DNA of 64,000 bases. It comes from Desulforamulus reducens MI-1 (GTDB taxonomy: Bacteria; Bacillota; Desulfotomaculia; Desulfotomaculales; Desulfotomaculaceae). Position numbers and translations under genes: made by a program. How positions within the stretch are numbered: the first letter of the stretch is position 1; each line of letters opens with the position of its first letter. This document shows, piece after piece, positions 25,175 through 34,472 of the stretch. The stretch lies in contig NC_009253.1 of assembly GCF_000016165.1 (NCBI RefSeq), positions 3,483,484 to 3,547,483 of the forward strand, in the 5' to 3' direction. Below the pieces are notes generated by a model. The model was not told the origin of the DNA, ran no database searches, and saw nothing but the letters and a program-made list of their open reading frames with translations.

Positions 25175-26572
25175 CTATTTTTGACCGTTTTCCGGTGCAA
25201 TCTTGGTTATGGAAATACCGGTTATTCCATAGAAGGCGTTAAGAATTAGGACAAAGAAAACAAAGTATAGATATGGAATAAATTGCAGAGGTTCTACCCC
25301 TAAAATATTTTGGGCAAAAATTGCGGGTACACTCCAGGGCACCAGGTTAATCCCCACTGTGCCTGCTGCCTCCGAAACCCGAGATAAGTTTTTCGGGTGT
25401 AAGTTCATTTCCTTAAAGGCCGGTGGGAACATGCGGGCAGGCAGTACGATGGCCAACAATTGAGCACCGGTGGCAAAGGCGATTGCCAAACCGCTGAATA
25501 ATGTGGTCAGCAAAAGTTGAGCAGATGTTTTTATTCGCCGCATAAGGGTATGAAGAATAACCTCCAAGGCTCCGATCTTTTCCAGAATACCCCCTAAAGC
25601 TGTGGCCACAGTTAAAAGCAAAATTATACCACCCATTGAATTGATGCCGCCCCGGGAAAGAAGACTATCCAACATTTTAACACCGGTCTGACTTTGATAG
25701 CCGTTGGTCATTGCCTTTAATACTGCAGCCAAGTCAACTCCTTGCACCACCATTGCGCAAAGTCCGCCTAAAAAGGTTACGATGACTAAAGAAGGTACCG
25801 CTGGCACTCTTTTGACAGCAAGGGCAATGGTAATTACGGGAATAAGAAGCAACAGGGGATGAATGGTAAAGGCCTTTTCTAATCCCATGGTAATTGCTTG
25901 AATGCTTTCCGGCTGGGCAACAGATGCTGCTACATACTTCAGTCCCACAAAATAATAGGCAACCAGGGCTAACAACATACTTGGCAGGGTATCCCAAAGC
26001 ATATGTCCAATATGTTCGAATAGGGTACAACCTGCCATAGCTGGAGCCAAGTTTGTGGTATCCGAAAGCGGGGAGATTTTATCACCAAAAAAAGCACCAG
26101 AAATAACGGCACCTGCAACCAGGGGTGCCGGAAAACCCATTCCTATGCCCGTAGCCATTAATGCCAAGCCGATGGTGGCCATGGATGTAAAGGAAGTCCC
26201 GGTTGAGGTCGCTACGATGGCCGTTACAAAACATGTAGCGGGTACAAAGAAGGTGGGGTTAATGATTTCATAGGCATAATAAATCAAAGTAGGAATAATA
26301 CCACCAAGCATCCAGGTACCTATAATAGCACCAACGATCATTAAAATAAAGATGGCTGGTAACGCTCTGGAAACACCCTCAACCAAACCCTGTTCCAGTT
26401 CGGACCAACTGTAGCCTAAATATTTACCGATAATAGCTGCAACAACAATACTGGAAATAAGTGGGGCGTGCATGCCCGCTTTCCACTTTACCACTGACAT
26501 GAGACCCATAATGATAACTGTTAGTATCGGCAGGGCTGCCAGTAGAAAGGAAAGCTTTTTTTTCTGGTTCAT
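25175..26572 (-). CDS. Na+/H+ antiporter NhaC family
   Basis: Membrane antiporter of 465 aa with about eleven to twelve hydrophobic segments. NhaC-type motifs include ATSTGTSFTSMATIG near residue 120, FFGDKISPLSDTTNLAP near 160 and GGINSMGGIILLLTVATALG near 305. ATG 26572 has GGGAGGAG upstream. Related proteins exchange Na+ for H+, or malate for lactate in the MleN branch, so the substrate could be a metabolite. A candidate Crp-type operator lies 66 bases upstream. Confidence 0.9.
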   Translation of the reverse strand: MNQKKKLSFLLAALPILTVIIMGLMSVVKWKAGMHAPLISSIVVAAIIGKYLGYSWSELEQGLVEGVSRALPAIFILMIVGAIIGTWMLGGIIPTLIYYAYEIINPTFFVPATCFVTAIVATSTGTSFTSMATIGLALMATGIGMGFPAPLVAGAVISGAFFGDKISPLSDTTNLAPAMAGCTLFEHIGHMLWDTLPSMLLALVAYYFVGLKYVAASVAQPESIQAITMGLEKAFTIHPLLLLIPVITIALAVKRVPAVPSLVIVTFLGGLCAMVVQGVDLAAVLKAMTNGYQSQTGVKMLDSLLSRGGINSMGGIILLLTVATALGGILEKIGALEVILHTLMRRIKTSAQLLLTTLFSGLAIAFATGAQLLAIVLPARMFPPAFKEMNLHPKNLSRVSEAAGTVGINLVPWSVPAIFAQNILGVEPLQFIPYLYFVFFVLILNAFYGITGISITKIAPENGQK

Positions 26573-26638
26573 TGTTATCTCCTCCCGTGTTGTGAAAAAA
26601 ATATCTTGACATAATGTTATCTTAAATCTTGGCTTTTC

Positions 26639-26658
26639 CATGTAATTGTGATTACATG
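26639..26658. promoter_or_regulatory. Perfect palindrome, candidate Crp/Fnr-type operator
   Basis: CATGTAATTGTGATTACATG has perfect 8-base arms and reads TGTAA-N6-TTACA. It is upstream of the NhaC-like gene and beside a Crp/Fnr-family regulator gene. Binding is inferred. Confidence 0.55.
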
Positions 26659-26674
26659 AACATTAATAAAATAA

Positions 26675-26720
26675 AAAGCCCTTTCAAAATTCCTGGTTCT
26701 TTGGAAATTGAAAGGGCTTT
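26675..26720 (-). terminator. Intrinsic terminator after Crp/Fnr gene
   Basis: Stem AAAGCCCTTTCAA / TTGAAAGGGCTTT, followed on the minus strand by TTATTTTATT. Confidence 0.85.
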
Positions 26721-26726
26721 CTTATC

Positions 26727-27425
26727 CTAATGGCTGTTGCCAAATGCATTTTCATATAATTTATTCATATCCTTAATAACAATATGACCCTTGGTACATT
26801 TGTCGATGATGCCTTGTTTTTTCAAGCTACTGATCACATTTGTTACGGTTACGCGATGAATACAGGTTATAGAACCAATTTCTTTATGTGTAATGTCAAG
26901 GGTTATCTCTGTTCCTTCGGAGCGTTCTTGTCCATAACGGTGGGAGAGCATGTATAATAGTTTACTAATTCTAGTGGCCGGATTACTAAAACTAATGTCA
27001 TGAATTTGACTGATTAAGAGTCTTATTTTTATTGCCATCATTTCCAGCAAACATTCTGCAAAGCCTGGGTTTTCCCTTAAAATTTTGTTAAAGGTACACT
27101 TATCAAAGGTGTATAATTCACAATCTTCTTCCGCTATTAAAGCAGCATTGGAAGGAAAAGCATGAAAATAAGGAACATCCCCGATAATAAACCCTTCTGA
27201 GGCATACCAGAATAATTTCTCTTCACCGTTTTCAGTAAGTTGCTGTATTTTGACTTTACCCTTATTTAGATAATAAATGTTTCTACCTACTTCTCCCTGT
27301 TCTAAAATATAGGAACCTTTTTTATATTTTTGCTTCATTCCCAGATGAATATATTCTTTGAAACTCTCTTCCTTCACATCTAAAAAGGGAAGCACTGAAA
27401 TCAACGGATCAATTTCTTCTCGCAA
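26727..27425 (-). CDS. Crp/Fnr-family transcriptional regulator
   Basis: Regulator of about 232 aa. A cyclic-nucleotide-binding-like barrel lies at residues 20-130 (GSYILEQGEVGRNIYYLNKG) and a Crp-type winged helix at 165-225 (THKEIGSITCIHRVTVTNVI). It lacks Fnr-type N-terminal cysteines. The start TTG 27425 has GGGGGG five to six bases upstream, while ATG 27446 has none. It is 236 bases downstream of the ASST-like gene. The helix ITCIHRVTVTN has His and Arg where Crp has recognition residues. Effector unknown; the nearby palindrome is a likely target. Confidence 0.88.
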   Translation of the reverse strand: MREEIDPLISVLPFLDVKEESFKEYIHLGMKQKYKKGSYILEQGEVGRNIYYLNKGKVKIQQLTENGEEKLFWYASEGFIIGDVPYFHAFPSNAALIAEEDCELYTFDKCTFNKILRENPGFAECLLEMMAIKIRLLISQIHDISFSNPATRISKLLYMLSHRYGQERSEGTEITLDITHKEIGSITCIHRVTVTNVISSLKKQGIIDKCTKGHIVIKDMNKLYENAFGNSH

Positions 27426-27627
27426 AGAGGACCCCCCATTATACAAGAAATTAAACTATATTTAAAGACTATCATACTTATATTACATTGTTCTTTATAA
27501 AAAGCAAAGTTTTGTCATACTATACCTTAATAATTATTGTTTGCTCATCCAAATCCTAACACAGCAAAACCAATCCTATGAATGTAATTTCAACCAAGAA
27601 GTATTGTACTACACTGTATACATTTAA

Positions 27628-27650
27628 GGGGCAGCCTTTATAGCTACCCC
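27628..27650 (-). terminator. Hairpin after ASST-like gene
   Basis: Stem GGGGTAGC / GCTGCCCC (one wobble) 12 bases after the stop; the following TTAAATG gives only a weak T tract. Confidence 0.55.
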
Positions 27651-27661
27651 AAAACATTCCC

Positions 27662-29107
27662 TTATTTATTATCCACTTCATCTCCTGCGGCCACACATAG
27701 GGCAGTATCACCCTGATACGGTACTACCCCTGCCACAGTGGTCTCTTTCTTGACACCGGGTCCTGAAGCACCGGGCATACGGAAGGTGGTTACATCTACC
27801 CGTTCAACAGGAACTTCCTTGGGACGTTCCAACTGTGGTACCCAATCATAGGGTGCCCGGTAGGCCCGGTATACCATGTTTTGGTTCATCTTCTTACCCC
27901 AGTAGGGGCTGATATATTCCCAAACAATTTCAAAATCCTGGGTCACTTCAATGAGACGTCCACCCGACCCTTCGGTAATCAGTGTATTTCCATTGGGCAA
28001 TCGCTGTGCCCCACTAATAAAGGGGCTATAGAAGCGGTTAGAATCCACCGGGTGAAGGTAACCAGCTTCGCTGGGTGAGTACTGCCAAACAATTTTTAGT
28101 GTAGTGGGGTCAAATTCCAACACCCTTGAGTAGTCACGCAGGGCATTCATTCTCCCTGTGGGGGCACTGGGGTTAGGCAAACCATACCCGGCCCAGCCAC
28201 CGTTATCAAAAACTAAGATGTTCCCTTCCCCGGGTAATCCCCTAGGAATCATATGGGCATGGTGCTGCCCAATAATCCAACCCAGTTTCTTTAGTTCCTC
28301 ACTGGTGTCGTACTCCGGCCCTATTTTCCACACGATTTTACCGGTTTTTTTATCAGTAATGGCAATGATATTGGCCTCCCGGCTGTCCCAAATGATATTG
28401 TCGGGGTGGAAACGCTCGTCGCCGGCATCATACCATTTATTGGGTCCCAGTACCGACATGGAATTAATGTGCATCCAATCCCCCATGCCGCCCCCGGCAG
28501 AACGCATGTTAGGATCCCGATAGAGGATATTTTTAGCTGCTTCACTAAAGCCCAGTTCATCAAAGTGTTCATTGCAATTCCATTCCCATACAATGTCACC
28601 TTGCCAGTTTACTTCAATGATGGTGTCATCCAGCAGGACCTTTTCAGAGATCTTGGTATTCTTTACGTTTTTGTGGCAAAGTATGATGGTGTTGCCTTTG
28701 TCAACCTGCGGTTCCATGCCAGGTACATAGTAACCTACCGGGTTCCCTTCCCGTTGATAATCATGGTGTTGTCTGGCCATCCATTGGGGTGTTTCACCGG
28801 GGTCTTCAATAAATTCATACTGGTTGAATTTCCAAAGGATATTCCCTTCCCAGTCCACTTGGATCAAATCAATCATATCTTGCATGCCAAAGGCATTGTT
28901 TCTCTCACCGGACTGCCCCATTACCTGGCCCCCAGGCAGTAGTTTGTTTGGAAAACCGTGCAACCCCTTCCAAAGCTGTACTTCGGTTCCGTTCATATCG
29001 ATTAGCAGTGCACCACGCTCCTTGGCCTGGTAAATGGTGTAACCATTCCAACACTTCTCCGGATTATAAATTGTTACGCCTGTGGGATAAATACTTGGAT
29101 AAGTCAT
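27662..29107 (-). CDS. Aryl-sulfate sulfotransferase-like protein (ASST family), cytosolic
   Basis: Protein of 481 aa with a six-bladed propeller pattern of repeated aromatic pieces (GNILWKFNQYE, GDIVWEWNCNEHF, GKIVWKIGPEYD, LKIVWQYSPSE, FEIVWEYISPYW). Histidine-rich pieces RQHHDYQ, WMHINS and GQHHAHM match the positions of catalytic His in ASST enzymes, which move sulfate between phenolic donors and acceptors. No signal peptide is present, unlike enterobacterial AssT. Monocistronic, upstream of a Crp/Fnr gene. Function as a true sulfotransferase is inferred. Confidence 0.8.
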   Translation of the reverse strand: MTYPSIYPTGVTIYNPEKCWNGYTIYQAKERGALLIDMNGTEVQLWKGLHGFPNKLLPGGQVMGQSGERNNAFGMQDMIDLIQVDWEGNILWKFNQYEFIEDPGETPQWMARQHHDYQREGNPVGYYVPGMEPQVDKGNTIILCHKNVKNTKISEKVLLDDTIIEVNWQGDIVWEWNCNEHFDELGFSEAAKNILYRDPNMRSAGGGMGDWMHINSMSVLGPNKWYDAGDERFHPDNIIWDSREANIIAITDKKTGKIVWKIGPEYDTSEELKKLGWIIGQHHAHMIPRGLPGEGNILVFDNGGWAGYGLPNPSAPTGRMNALRDYSRVLEFDPTTLKIVWQYSPSEAGYLHPVDSNRFYSPFISGAQRLPNGNTLITEGSGGRLIEVTQDFEIVWEYISPYWGKKMNQNMVYRAYRAPYDWVPQLERPKEVPVERVDVTTFRMPGASGPGVKKETTVAGVVPYQGDTALCVAAGDEVDNK

Positions 29108-29264
29108 GTTCTTCTCTGCCCCCCGCTAGTTAATAGTTTATTTGGTACAAAATGTTAAACTCTACCTTTTATAGAGTATATGAGTAGTAGAACAACCATC
29201 TAATGAGAAAGTTTTCACATCATCCTTAGCTTAAGATTAACATAACCCTCGCCTACAGCTTGTA

Positions 29265-29540
29265 ATGGCAACTACATGCTATGGAATAATATCGCTGTAC
29301 AATGCTATAAAGAACCAGGTAGAGCATGACTGTGCTCTATTTATACAAAAAATGCAGGAAGAATTTAAAACAGACTGTATCGATATTACTAAATATACTT
29401 TGGCAAAATGGCGACATGAATTGCAGGATAAAGTTGACCAAGAGGAATTTATCCAAAATGCAACTATTATTGTTATGTGGATGTACACATTCATAACCTT
29501 GGGGAAAGGACTTAGAAAACTCCTCTCGGCAAAGCTTTGA
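29265..29540 (+). CDS. Small hypothetical protein
   Basis: A 91-aa frame rich in charged and amphipathic helix (residues 20-65) with a weak hydrophobic stretch near 67-80. No family recognised. There is no clear ribosome site and the start overlaps a palindrome-like TGTAATGGCAACTACA. A short, possibly real gene; it could also be non-coding. Confidence 0.35.
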   Translation: MATTCYGIISLYNAIKNQVEHDCALFIQKMQEEFKTDCIDITKYTLAKWRHELQDKVDQEEFIQNATIIVMWMYTFITLGKGLRKLLSAKL

Positions 29541-29699
29541 TGTTACTTAATACGTTGTCTTATTATTTACAAGAAGCAAAGGTTATATGGGAGCCGGCCG
29601 TTGTTAAGATTTTTTAGAAAGTGATATACTAAGATGGCACCAACAAAAACATGGGAAAACCACTACCCTGTGGCAATTTATAGAGAAGGAAGGCTAAAA

Positions 29700-30596
29700 G
29701 TGAAGTCTTATCATCGCCATAAGATATCCCAGGAACACGAGGGATTTACTGTTGAAAATTATCTGAAAAATATTTTGCAGTATTCCGGTAGAAAGATCCA
29801 GAAATTAACCCGACGCAAGGGTATTCTCTTGAACGGCAAAACCGTCTACCTGCAAAAAAAGCTAAATGCAGAGGATACCCTTAGTATCCTCGACTTAGAG
29901 GATACTAACTACGGTGTTCAACCAGAAAAGGGCGCCATTGAAGTACTCTATGAAGATGATTTTCTTTTGGTGTTAAATAAACCCGCTCACCAACTTGTTC
30001 ACCCCACCGGGCAGACAACCCGGGGCACAATGGCTAATTATTTGGCTTACTATCTTAAACAACGTAACGTAGTCAGTGCCATTCGCCCTGTACATAGGTT
30101 AGACCGGGAAACTTCCGGCTGTGTGATTTTTGCGAAGGACTCCCGCAGCCAATTCATTCTGGAACAACAATTAAAAGAAAGAACGCTGAAGCGTACCTAC
30201 TGGGCCTTGGTTAAAGGCATAGTCCATCCTCCCTCTGGAACCATTGACGCCCCCATTGGCCCGCACCCCAGCCTTGCAAACCGTCGGGCAATCAATGAAC
30301 ACGGGGAACAGTCCATTACCCATTACCAGACCCTGCGTAGTTTTCCGGAAATTTCACTACTGAAATTAAATCTGGATACCGGGAGAACCCACCAAATCCG
30401 CCTGCATTTGGCCCATTTAGGATATCCCATTATCGGTGATCGTATGTATGGTGTGCGGTCCCCATGGATCAACAGGCAGGCTTTGCATGCCTATGACGTT
30501 AGCTTTAGGCATTTAAAGGAAAATCATGAGATAGCCGTACACGCCCCTCTTCCGACGGACTTTGCCCAAGCCATTAATTTTTGCGATAAACCATAA
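29700..30596 (+). CDS. Pseudouridine synthase, RluA/RluD family
   Basis: Synthase of about 298 aa. An S4-like N-terminal region (about residues 15-60) precedes the catalytic domain with PVHRLDRETSGCVIFAKD, where Asp is the nucleophile, and LDTGRTHQIRLHLAHLGYPI. GTG 29700 has AGAAGGAAGG upstream; the ATG at 29634 lacks a site. The protein modifies uridines in 23S rRNA or tRNA; target positions cannot be assigned. Confidence 0.88.
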   Translation: MKSYHRHKISQEHEGFTVENYLKNILQYSGRKIQKLTRRKGILLNGKTVYLQKKLNAEDTLSILDLEDTNYGVQPEKGAIEVLYEDDFLLVLNKPAHQLVHPTGQTTRGTMANYLAYYLKQRNVVSAIRPVHRLDRETSGCVIFAKDSRSQFILEQQLKERTLKRTYWALVKGIVHPPSGTIDAPIGPHPSLANRRAINEHGEQSITHYQTLRSFPEISLLKLNLDTGRTHQIRLHLAHLGYPIIGDRMYGVRSPWINRQALHAYDVSFRHLKENHEIAVHAPLPTDFAQAINFCDKP

Positions 30597-30602
30597 AAAA
30601 CA

Positions 30603-30635
30603 AGTGCCACAGTGGAATTCCCTCCCTGTGGCACT
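30603..30635 (-). terminator. Intrinsic terminator between convergent genes
   Basis: Perfect stem AGTGCCACAG / CTGTGGCACT; the T run (TTGTTTTTT) is on the minus strand, so it mainly serves the OsmC gene. Confidence 0.8.
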
Positions 30636-30648
30636 AAAAATAAAGATA

Positions 30649-31140
30649 TTATTCAGTTACTAAATTTATCTCCGCTTGCAAGCTAAGTAAAACCGGTGAT
30701 TTCCTTAGGGCAAACTGAGCAATCTCTTTTACTTGTTGTTCTGTGGCAGTGGTAATCGCCCTTAACTTTATGGTTGGGTTTTGAATTCCCCCATGACCCT
30801 CTTTTATTCCTAAGAAAACAGCAGCATCTATATCCGCTTCAATTTGGGCTTCTACTTTTTCCAAGGCAATTCCCCGTTGGCTGGCTAACACTTCAAAGGT
30901 TATGGCAAAACACCCCACTGCTGCCGCTAACAAATATTCCACAGGATTAGGGGCTTTATTCATACCCCCTAACGGTTGCGGTTCATCCATTAATAAAGGT
31001 GGAAACTCCCCTATACTTGCTTGGTTTTGAACACCATCTTGCCAATTAATGCGGGCTGAAAAATTTTTCTTTCCTACCTCTGGGTCTGCTTTAATAGCAT
31101 TCATTGTTTGCTGTACATTTTCCAGTAAAATATTATTCAT
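30649..31140 (-). CDS. OsmC-family protein
   Basis: Protein of 163 aa with the OsmC/Ohr fold: NPVEYLLAAAVGCFAITFEVLA in the middle carries the conserved Cys (about residue 73). A second Cys is not evident at the usual later place, so classic peroxidase chemistry is doubtful. ATG 31140 has GGAGGGC upstream. It stands alone between a pseudouridine synthase and a Crp/Fnr gene. A YhfA-like role in thiol metabolism is possible. Confidence 0.82.
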   Translation of the reverse strand: MNNILLENVQQTMNAIKADPEVGKKNFSARINWQDGVQNQASIGEFPPLLMDEPQPLGGMNKAPNPVEYLLAAAVGCFAITFEVLASQRGIALEKVEAQIEADIDAAVFLGIKEGHGGIQNPTIKLRAITTATEQQVKEIAQFALRKSPVLLSLQAEINLVTE

Positions 31141-31289
31141 AAGTAAAGCCCTCCTTACAGTTACTAGATTTTTCCTACGGTAATAATAATTTTGTTGTGG
31201 ACCCAAACTTAAAAATTAAGTTTCTTAATTAATTTTATAAAATAAATTTTTTACGGTATGTAAGGAGGCTCACAAAATTAAAAAATTAC

Positions 31290-31928
31290 CTAATTGCTTT
31301 CCAACTTGACCCAGATTTTGCTTTTGTGCAAACGTATTATTCCAAACAATGCCAGCTTGTTTATCAACAAAGTTACCGTTTCACGACTGGATGCAACCAT
31401 ACCCGCCAAATCCTGGTGCGTGATTGCGGCAGGGATGGGGTACCAGCCATTATCTTCTTGATTAGTATCAGCTATTTTTTTTAATAAAAAGAGGAGCCGC
31501 TCTTCCACTTTTCCATAGGCCACTTGTTCAAGAATTTCAACGGTTTCCTGGAGTCTTTCTGATAAGTAACTGAGCAGGGACATGGCCAGCGGGGGATTTT
31601 CTTCAATAACTTTTCTCACTTCTGCTTTGGGAACGGCAATAACTGTCACTTCTGTTAAAGCTTTGGAAAAGGCACCACTTCTTTTTTTTGTAAAGATATC
31701 GATTAGATCAATAAAATCCCCCGCAGATAACAGCCCTAAAATACATTCCTTACCATCTTCATGAATGTGAAATAAACGGGCCTCCCCTTTTTTGATGAGA
31801 TAGATATCGTTGGTTAGCTTATCCGCACCGGTAATGTAGTTACCTCTCTTAAAATTAATTTCTTTTCCATGACTGAGCCACTCTTCAATCTTGCTTTTTG
31901 GAAATAACTGAACAATTTTTGATGTCAT
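31290..31928 (-). CDS. Crp/Fnr-family transcriptional regulator
   Basis: Regulator of 212 aa. It has the effector barrel at residues 15-120 (GNYITGADKLTNDIYLIKKG), a dimer helix and a C-terminal winged helix with the recognition pattern HQDLAGMVASSRETVTLLIN near residue 175. No cysteine cluster is present, so direct oxygen sensing through FeS is unlikely. It belongs to a different branch from the regulator at 26727-27425. It sits between the OsmC and nitroreductase genes, which may hint at redox control. Confidence 0.9.
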   Translation of the reverse strand: MTSKIVQLFPKSKIEEWLSHGKEINFKRGNYITGADKLTNDIYLIKKGEARLFHIHEDGKECILGLLSAGDFIDLIDIFTKKRSGAFSKALTEVTVIAVPKAEVRKVIEENPPLAMSLLSYLSERLQETVEILEQVAYGKVEERLLFLLKKIADTNQEDNGWYPIPAAITHQDLAGMVASSRETVTLLINKLALFGIIRLHKSKIWVKLESN

Positions 31929-32132
31929 ATAAAACCCCTCTGCAAAATTAACTTATTAAAGAAAACTTAGCTTACACCATAACCAACAATTCCTACTCTA
32001 ATTCTTTCCTTCAAGATAGTCCCTCCACTGTTACTATTTTCGTTTGCAAAAAAATTCTACAAAATTCCCCTAATTCCTATGGGATCGCTAGAGGTTTTAA
32101 ACCCTTTCTTATTAGCGTCTCTATGTTAAAGA

Positions 32133-32153
32133 GGCCCTCTGCTTCAGAAGGCC
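32133..32153 (-). terminator. Terminator after nitroreductase gene
   Basis: Stem GGCCTTCTG / CAGAGGGCC with one wobble, followed on the minus strand by TCTTTAACA. Confidence 0.6.
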
Positions 32154-32203
32154 CCTTAACCCTTATTCTTATCATTTTATCAGTGTTCTGCTGTTGTGCC
32201 TTA

Positions 32204-32851
32204 TTACTTAAAGAAGATCACATCTTTTTCCGGTTTTCTGGGAATAATGGGTGTTTCCTTGGCAGGATGACCCACAATAATGGCCGCTGTAATGACTTCT
32301 GTCTCAGAAATATTGAAATAGGATTTTATTTCGGCATATTTTTGATCATTGACAGCTACTAATTCGTTGTCTAATTCACCCACAATACAGGCACCTAATC
32401 CTTGATGCATAGCTTCTAAAATCATGAAAGCATAGGCTATTCCTATGTTCTCAAAGGTGCGGGCCATAATGGATGCCGGCTTGCCAGCTAAGGATTGGGC
32501 TAATTCATGATCCAGGTACATCTTTTTAATATCTTCATCGGCCATATTGACCCCGGTGGCACCAAACAGCTCTTTTAGCCGTGCAAGCTGATGATCCTTT
32601 ACCCAAGCTTCAAGTGTCCCGACGCACATAATAACGGCCGGAGCTTTCTTTATTAAGACGCCCATAGAAAATGCCTCGGCCAGCTTGGTACGATCTTTTT
32701 CATCCGTAACTGCAATAAATCTCCAGGGCTGAATATTCTTCCAGGAAGGACTTCTCCGCCCTGCTTGCATAATGCTTAAGAGCTGATCCTTTGTAACAGG
32801 CTCCGAGGAAAACTTTCTTACACTTTTCCACTGGGCAATCTCTTTTAACAT
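32204..32851 (-). CDS. Nitroreductase-family flavoprotein
   Basis: FMN-dependent oxidoreductase of 215 aa. The FMN-binding start RKFSSEPVTKDQLL and RRSPSWKNIQPWRFIAV (about residues 35-50) and the late GLGACIVGE segment are typical. ATG 32851 has AAGGGG upstream. Family members reduce nitro compounds, quinones or flavins, or act in specialised ring reactions; no partner gene narrows it here. Confidence 0.88.
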   Translation of the reverse strand: MLKEIAQWKSVRKFSSEPVTKDQLLSIMQAGRRSPSWKNIQPWRFIAVTDEKDRTKLAEAFSMGVLIKKAPAVIMCVGTLEAWVKDHQLARLKELFGATGVNMADEDIKKMYLDHELAQSLAGKPASIMARTFENIGIAYAFMILEAMHQGLGACIVGELDNELVAVNDQKYAEIKSYFNISETEVITAAIIVGHPAKETPIIPRKPEKDVIFFK

Positions 32852-32985
32852 ATTTTCATACCCCTTTCCGATCACTTATTTCCTTGTGTTCTTTGGTTTT
32901 TAAAGTTTCTAACCTTCTTCGGTAAAATATATTAAATTCCTTCCGAAAAATTTATTAAATATTCCGACATTTATTGTGGACTAAC

Positions 32986-33834
32986 CTATGATTGATAACC
33001 TAGGGCTGCCCAGTCTACCTTTGGAACCAATCCTTCTTGGGCGGCTCGGCTAAGCAAGGCTTCTACGGCCTGATACCCCATCTCACCTATATGCTCGGTG
33101 AATTCATTTACGTAAAGCTTAATATGCGCCTGCGCAACTTCGGGGGACAACTCTTGGGCATGTTCTAGCACGTACTGTTGTGACACCTCCGGCTGGGTCC
33201 AGGCATGTTTAACCGATGCACGAATCCAACCAGCAATGGCTGATAGATCCTGTGAGCGACGGGCAATAATTGCACCCAGCGGGATGGGCAGGTTGGTGTC
33301 TGCCTCCCACCAATTGCCTAAGTCGACCAAGAGAGTCAGCCCAAATGAAGGATAGGTAAAGCGTGCCTCATGGATCACCAGCCCAGCATCAACCAACCCG
33401 TCTCGTACCGCCGGCATGATCTGATGGAAGGGCAGAACTACTATCTCACCCACGCCCCCTGGCACATGTTGGGCTATCCATAACCGAAAGAGTAAATAAG
33501 CTGTTGATCGTTCACTGGGTACCGCCACCCGCTTTCCTGCAATCAACGTTGGATCTTTGATGCTGCCTACTTTGTTTGAAGTCAGTAGCAGTGGACCGCA
33601 GCCTTTACCCAACGCACCTCCACAGGGCAATAACGCGTATTCCGACAATACCCAGGGCAAAGCTGCGTAGGATATTTTAATTACCTCGGGCCCGTTGCTA
33701 CTGGCTGCCAAACTGTTGGTAATATCAATATCAGCATAGGTTACATCCAGCTTGGGGGCACCGGGTATTAATCCGTGTACCCAGGCATGAAAAATAAATG
33801 TATCATTAGGACAAGGTGAAAAGGCTATTTTCAT
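32986..33834 (-). CDS. mqnD: 1,4-dihydroxy-6-naphthoate synthase, menaquinone futalosine pathway
   Basis: Enzyme of 282 aa that turns cyclic dehypoxanthinylfutalosine into 1,4-dihydroxy-6-naphthoate. Family marks are FSPCPNDTFIFHAWVHGLI at the start, LPCGGALGKGCGPLLL, VPSERSTAYLLFRLW, and the catalytic-type His in VIHEARFTY. It overlaps mqnB by 4 bases (ATGA), a translational coupling. Other mqn genes are not in the window. Confidence 0.93.
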   Translation of the reverse strand: MKIAFSPCPNDTFIFHAWVHGLIPGAPKLDVTYADIDITNSLAASSNGPEVIKISYAALPWVLSEYALLPCGGALGKGCGPLLLTSNKVGSIKDPTLIAGKRVAVPSERSTAYLLFRLWIAQHVPGGVGEIVVLPFHQIMPAVRDGLVDAGLVIHEARFTYPSFGLTLLVDLGNWWEADTNLPIPLGAIIARRSQDLSAIAGWIRASVKHAWTQPEVSQQYVLEHAQELSPEVAQAHIKLYVNEFTEHIGEMGYQAVEALLSRAAQEGLVPKVDWAALGYQS

Positions 33835-34472
33835 CGCAGTACCTCCGATAATACCAAACTAGCCGCTTCTAGGACATCTAGGGCCTCTTTGATTCGCCAG
33901 GCAGACCGGTCCCGGGGACCCACTAGGTTTGAAATAGCACGAATCTCCAAAACGGGTATACCACAATCAAGGGCTGCCAGGGCCACGCCATATCCCTCCA
34001 TGGCCTCGGCAGTGGCCCCAGGCACCCGGGCAGCCCTTGATTGTGCACTGGCAGCGGTACCCGTGACAGTTGATACGGTGAGCACCGCACCAGTATTGAC
34101 TGGCAAATTAGCCAACAGCAGTGCCTCGTAAACCTGCTTCACCAGCCCTGCATCGATTTGGATGTAAGTGGAACCGAAGCCCAACTGATCCAAACTACAG
34201 AAACCCGCCGGGTTTTCTGCCCCTAAGTCGGCGGCAACAATCTGGTTGGCCACCACCAAGGAGCCTACTCCAGCTTTACCAGTAAAGCCTCCACCAATAC
34301 CGGCACTTACAACCAAGTCATACTGGGCGGTTGCCAACACCTTCGTTGTACTGACAGCAGCGGCTACCGGACCGACTCCGGCTATCCTGACATCAAACCT
34401 TGTATCATTGTTTAGACCACGTAATATCGCATCCCTCTCGGCCGAGACAGCAGTCATTACCAGAACACGCAT
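33831..34472 (-). CDS. mqnB: Futalosine hydrolase
   Basis: Nucleosidase of about 213 aa that removes hypoxanthine from futalosine. It shows RVLVMTAVSAERDAILRGL at the start, SAGIGGGFTGKAGVGSLV in the middle, and AEAMEGYGVALAALDCGI plus RAISNLVGPRDRSAW near the end, as in MTA/SAH nucleosidase relatives. The usual family N-terminus begins at ATG 34472, though no good ribosome site precedes it; the frame is open upstream to 34595, with GTG and TTG candidates near 34520-34535. Coupled to mqnD. Confidence 0.88.
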   Translation of the reverse strand: MRVLVMTAVSAERDAILRGLNNDTRFDVRIAGVGPVAAAVSTTKVLATAQYDLVVSAGIGGGFTGKAGVGSLVVANQIVAADLGAENPAGFCSLDQLGFGSTYIQIDAGLVKQVYEALLLANLPVNTGAVLTVSTVTGTAASAQSRAARVPGATAEAMEGYGVALAALDCGIPVLEIRAISNLVGPRDRSAWRIKEALDVLEAASLVLSEVLR

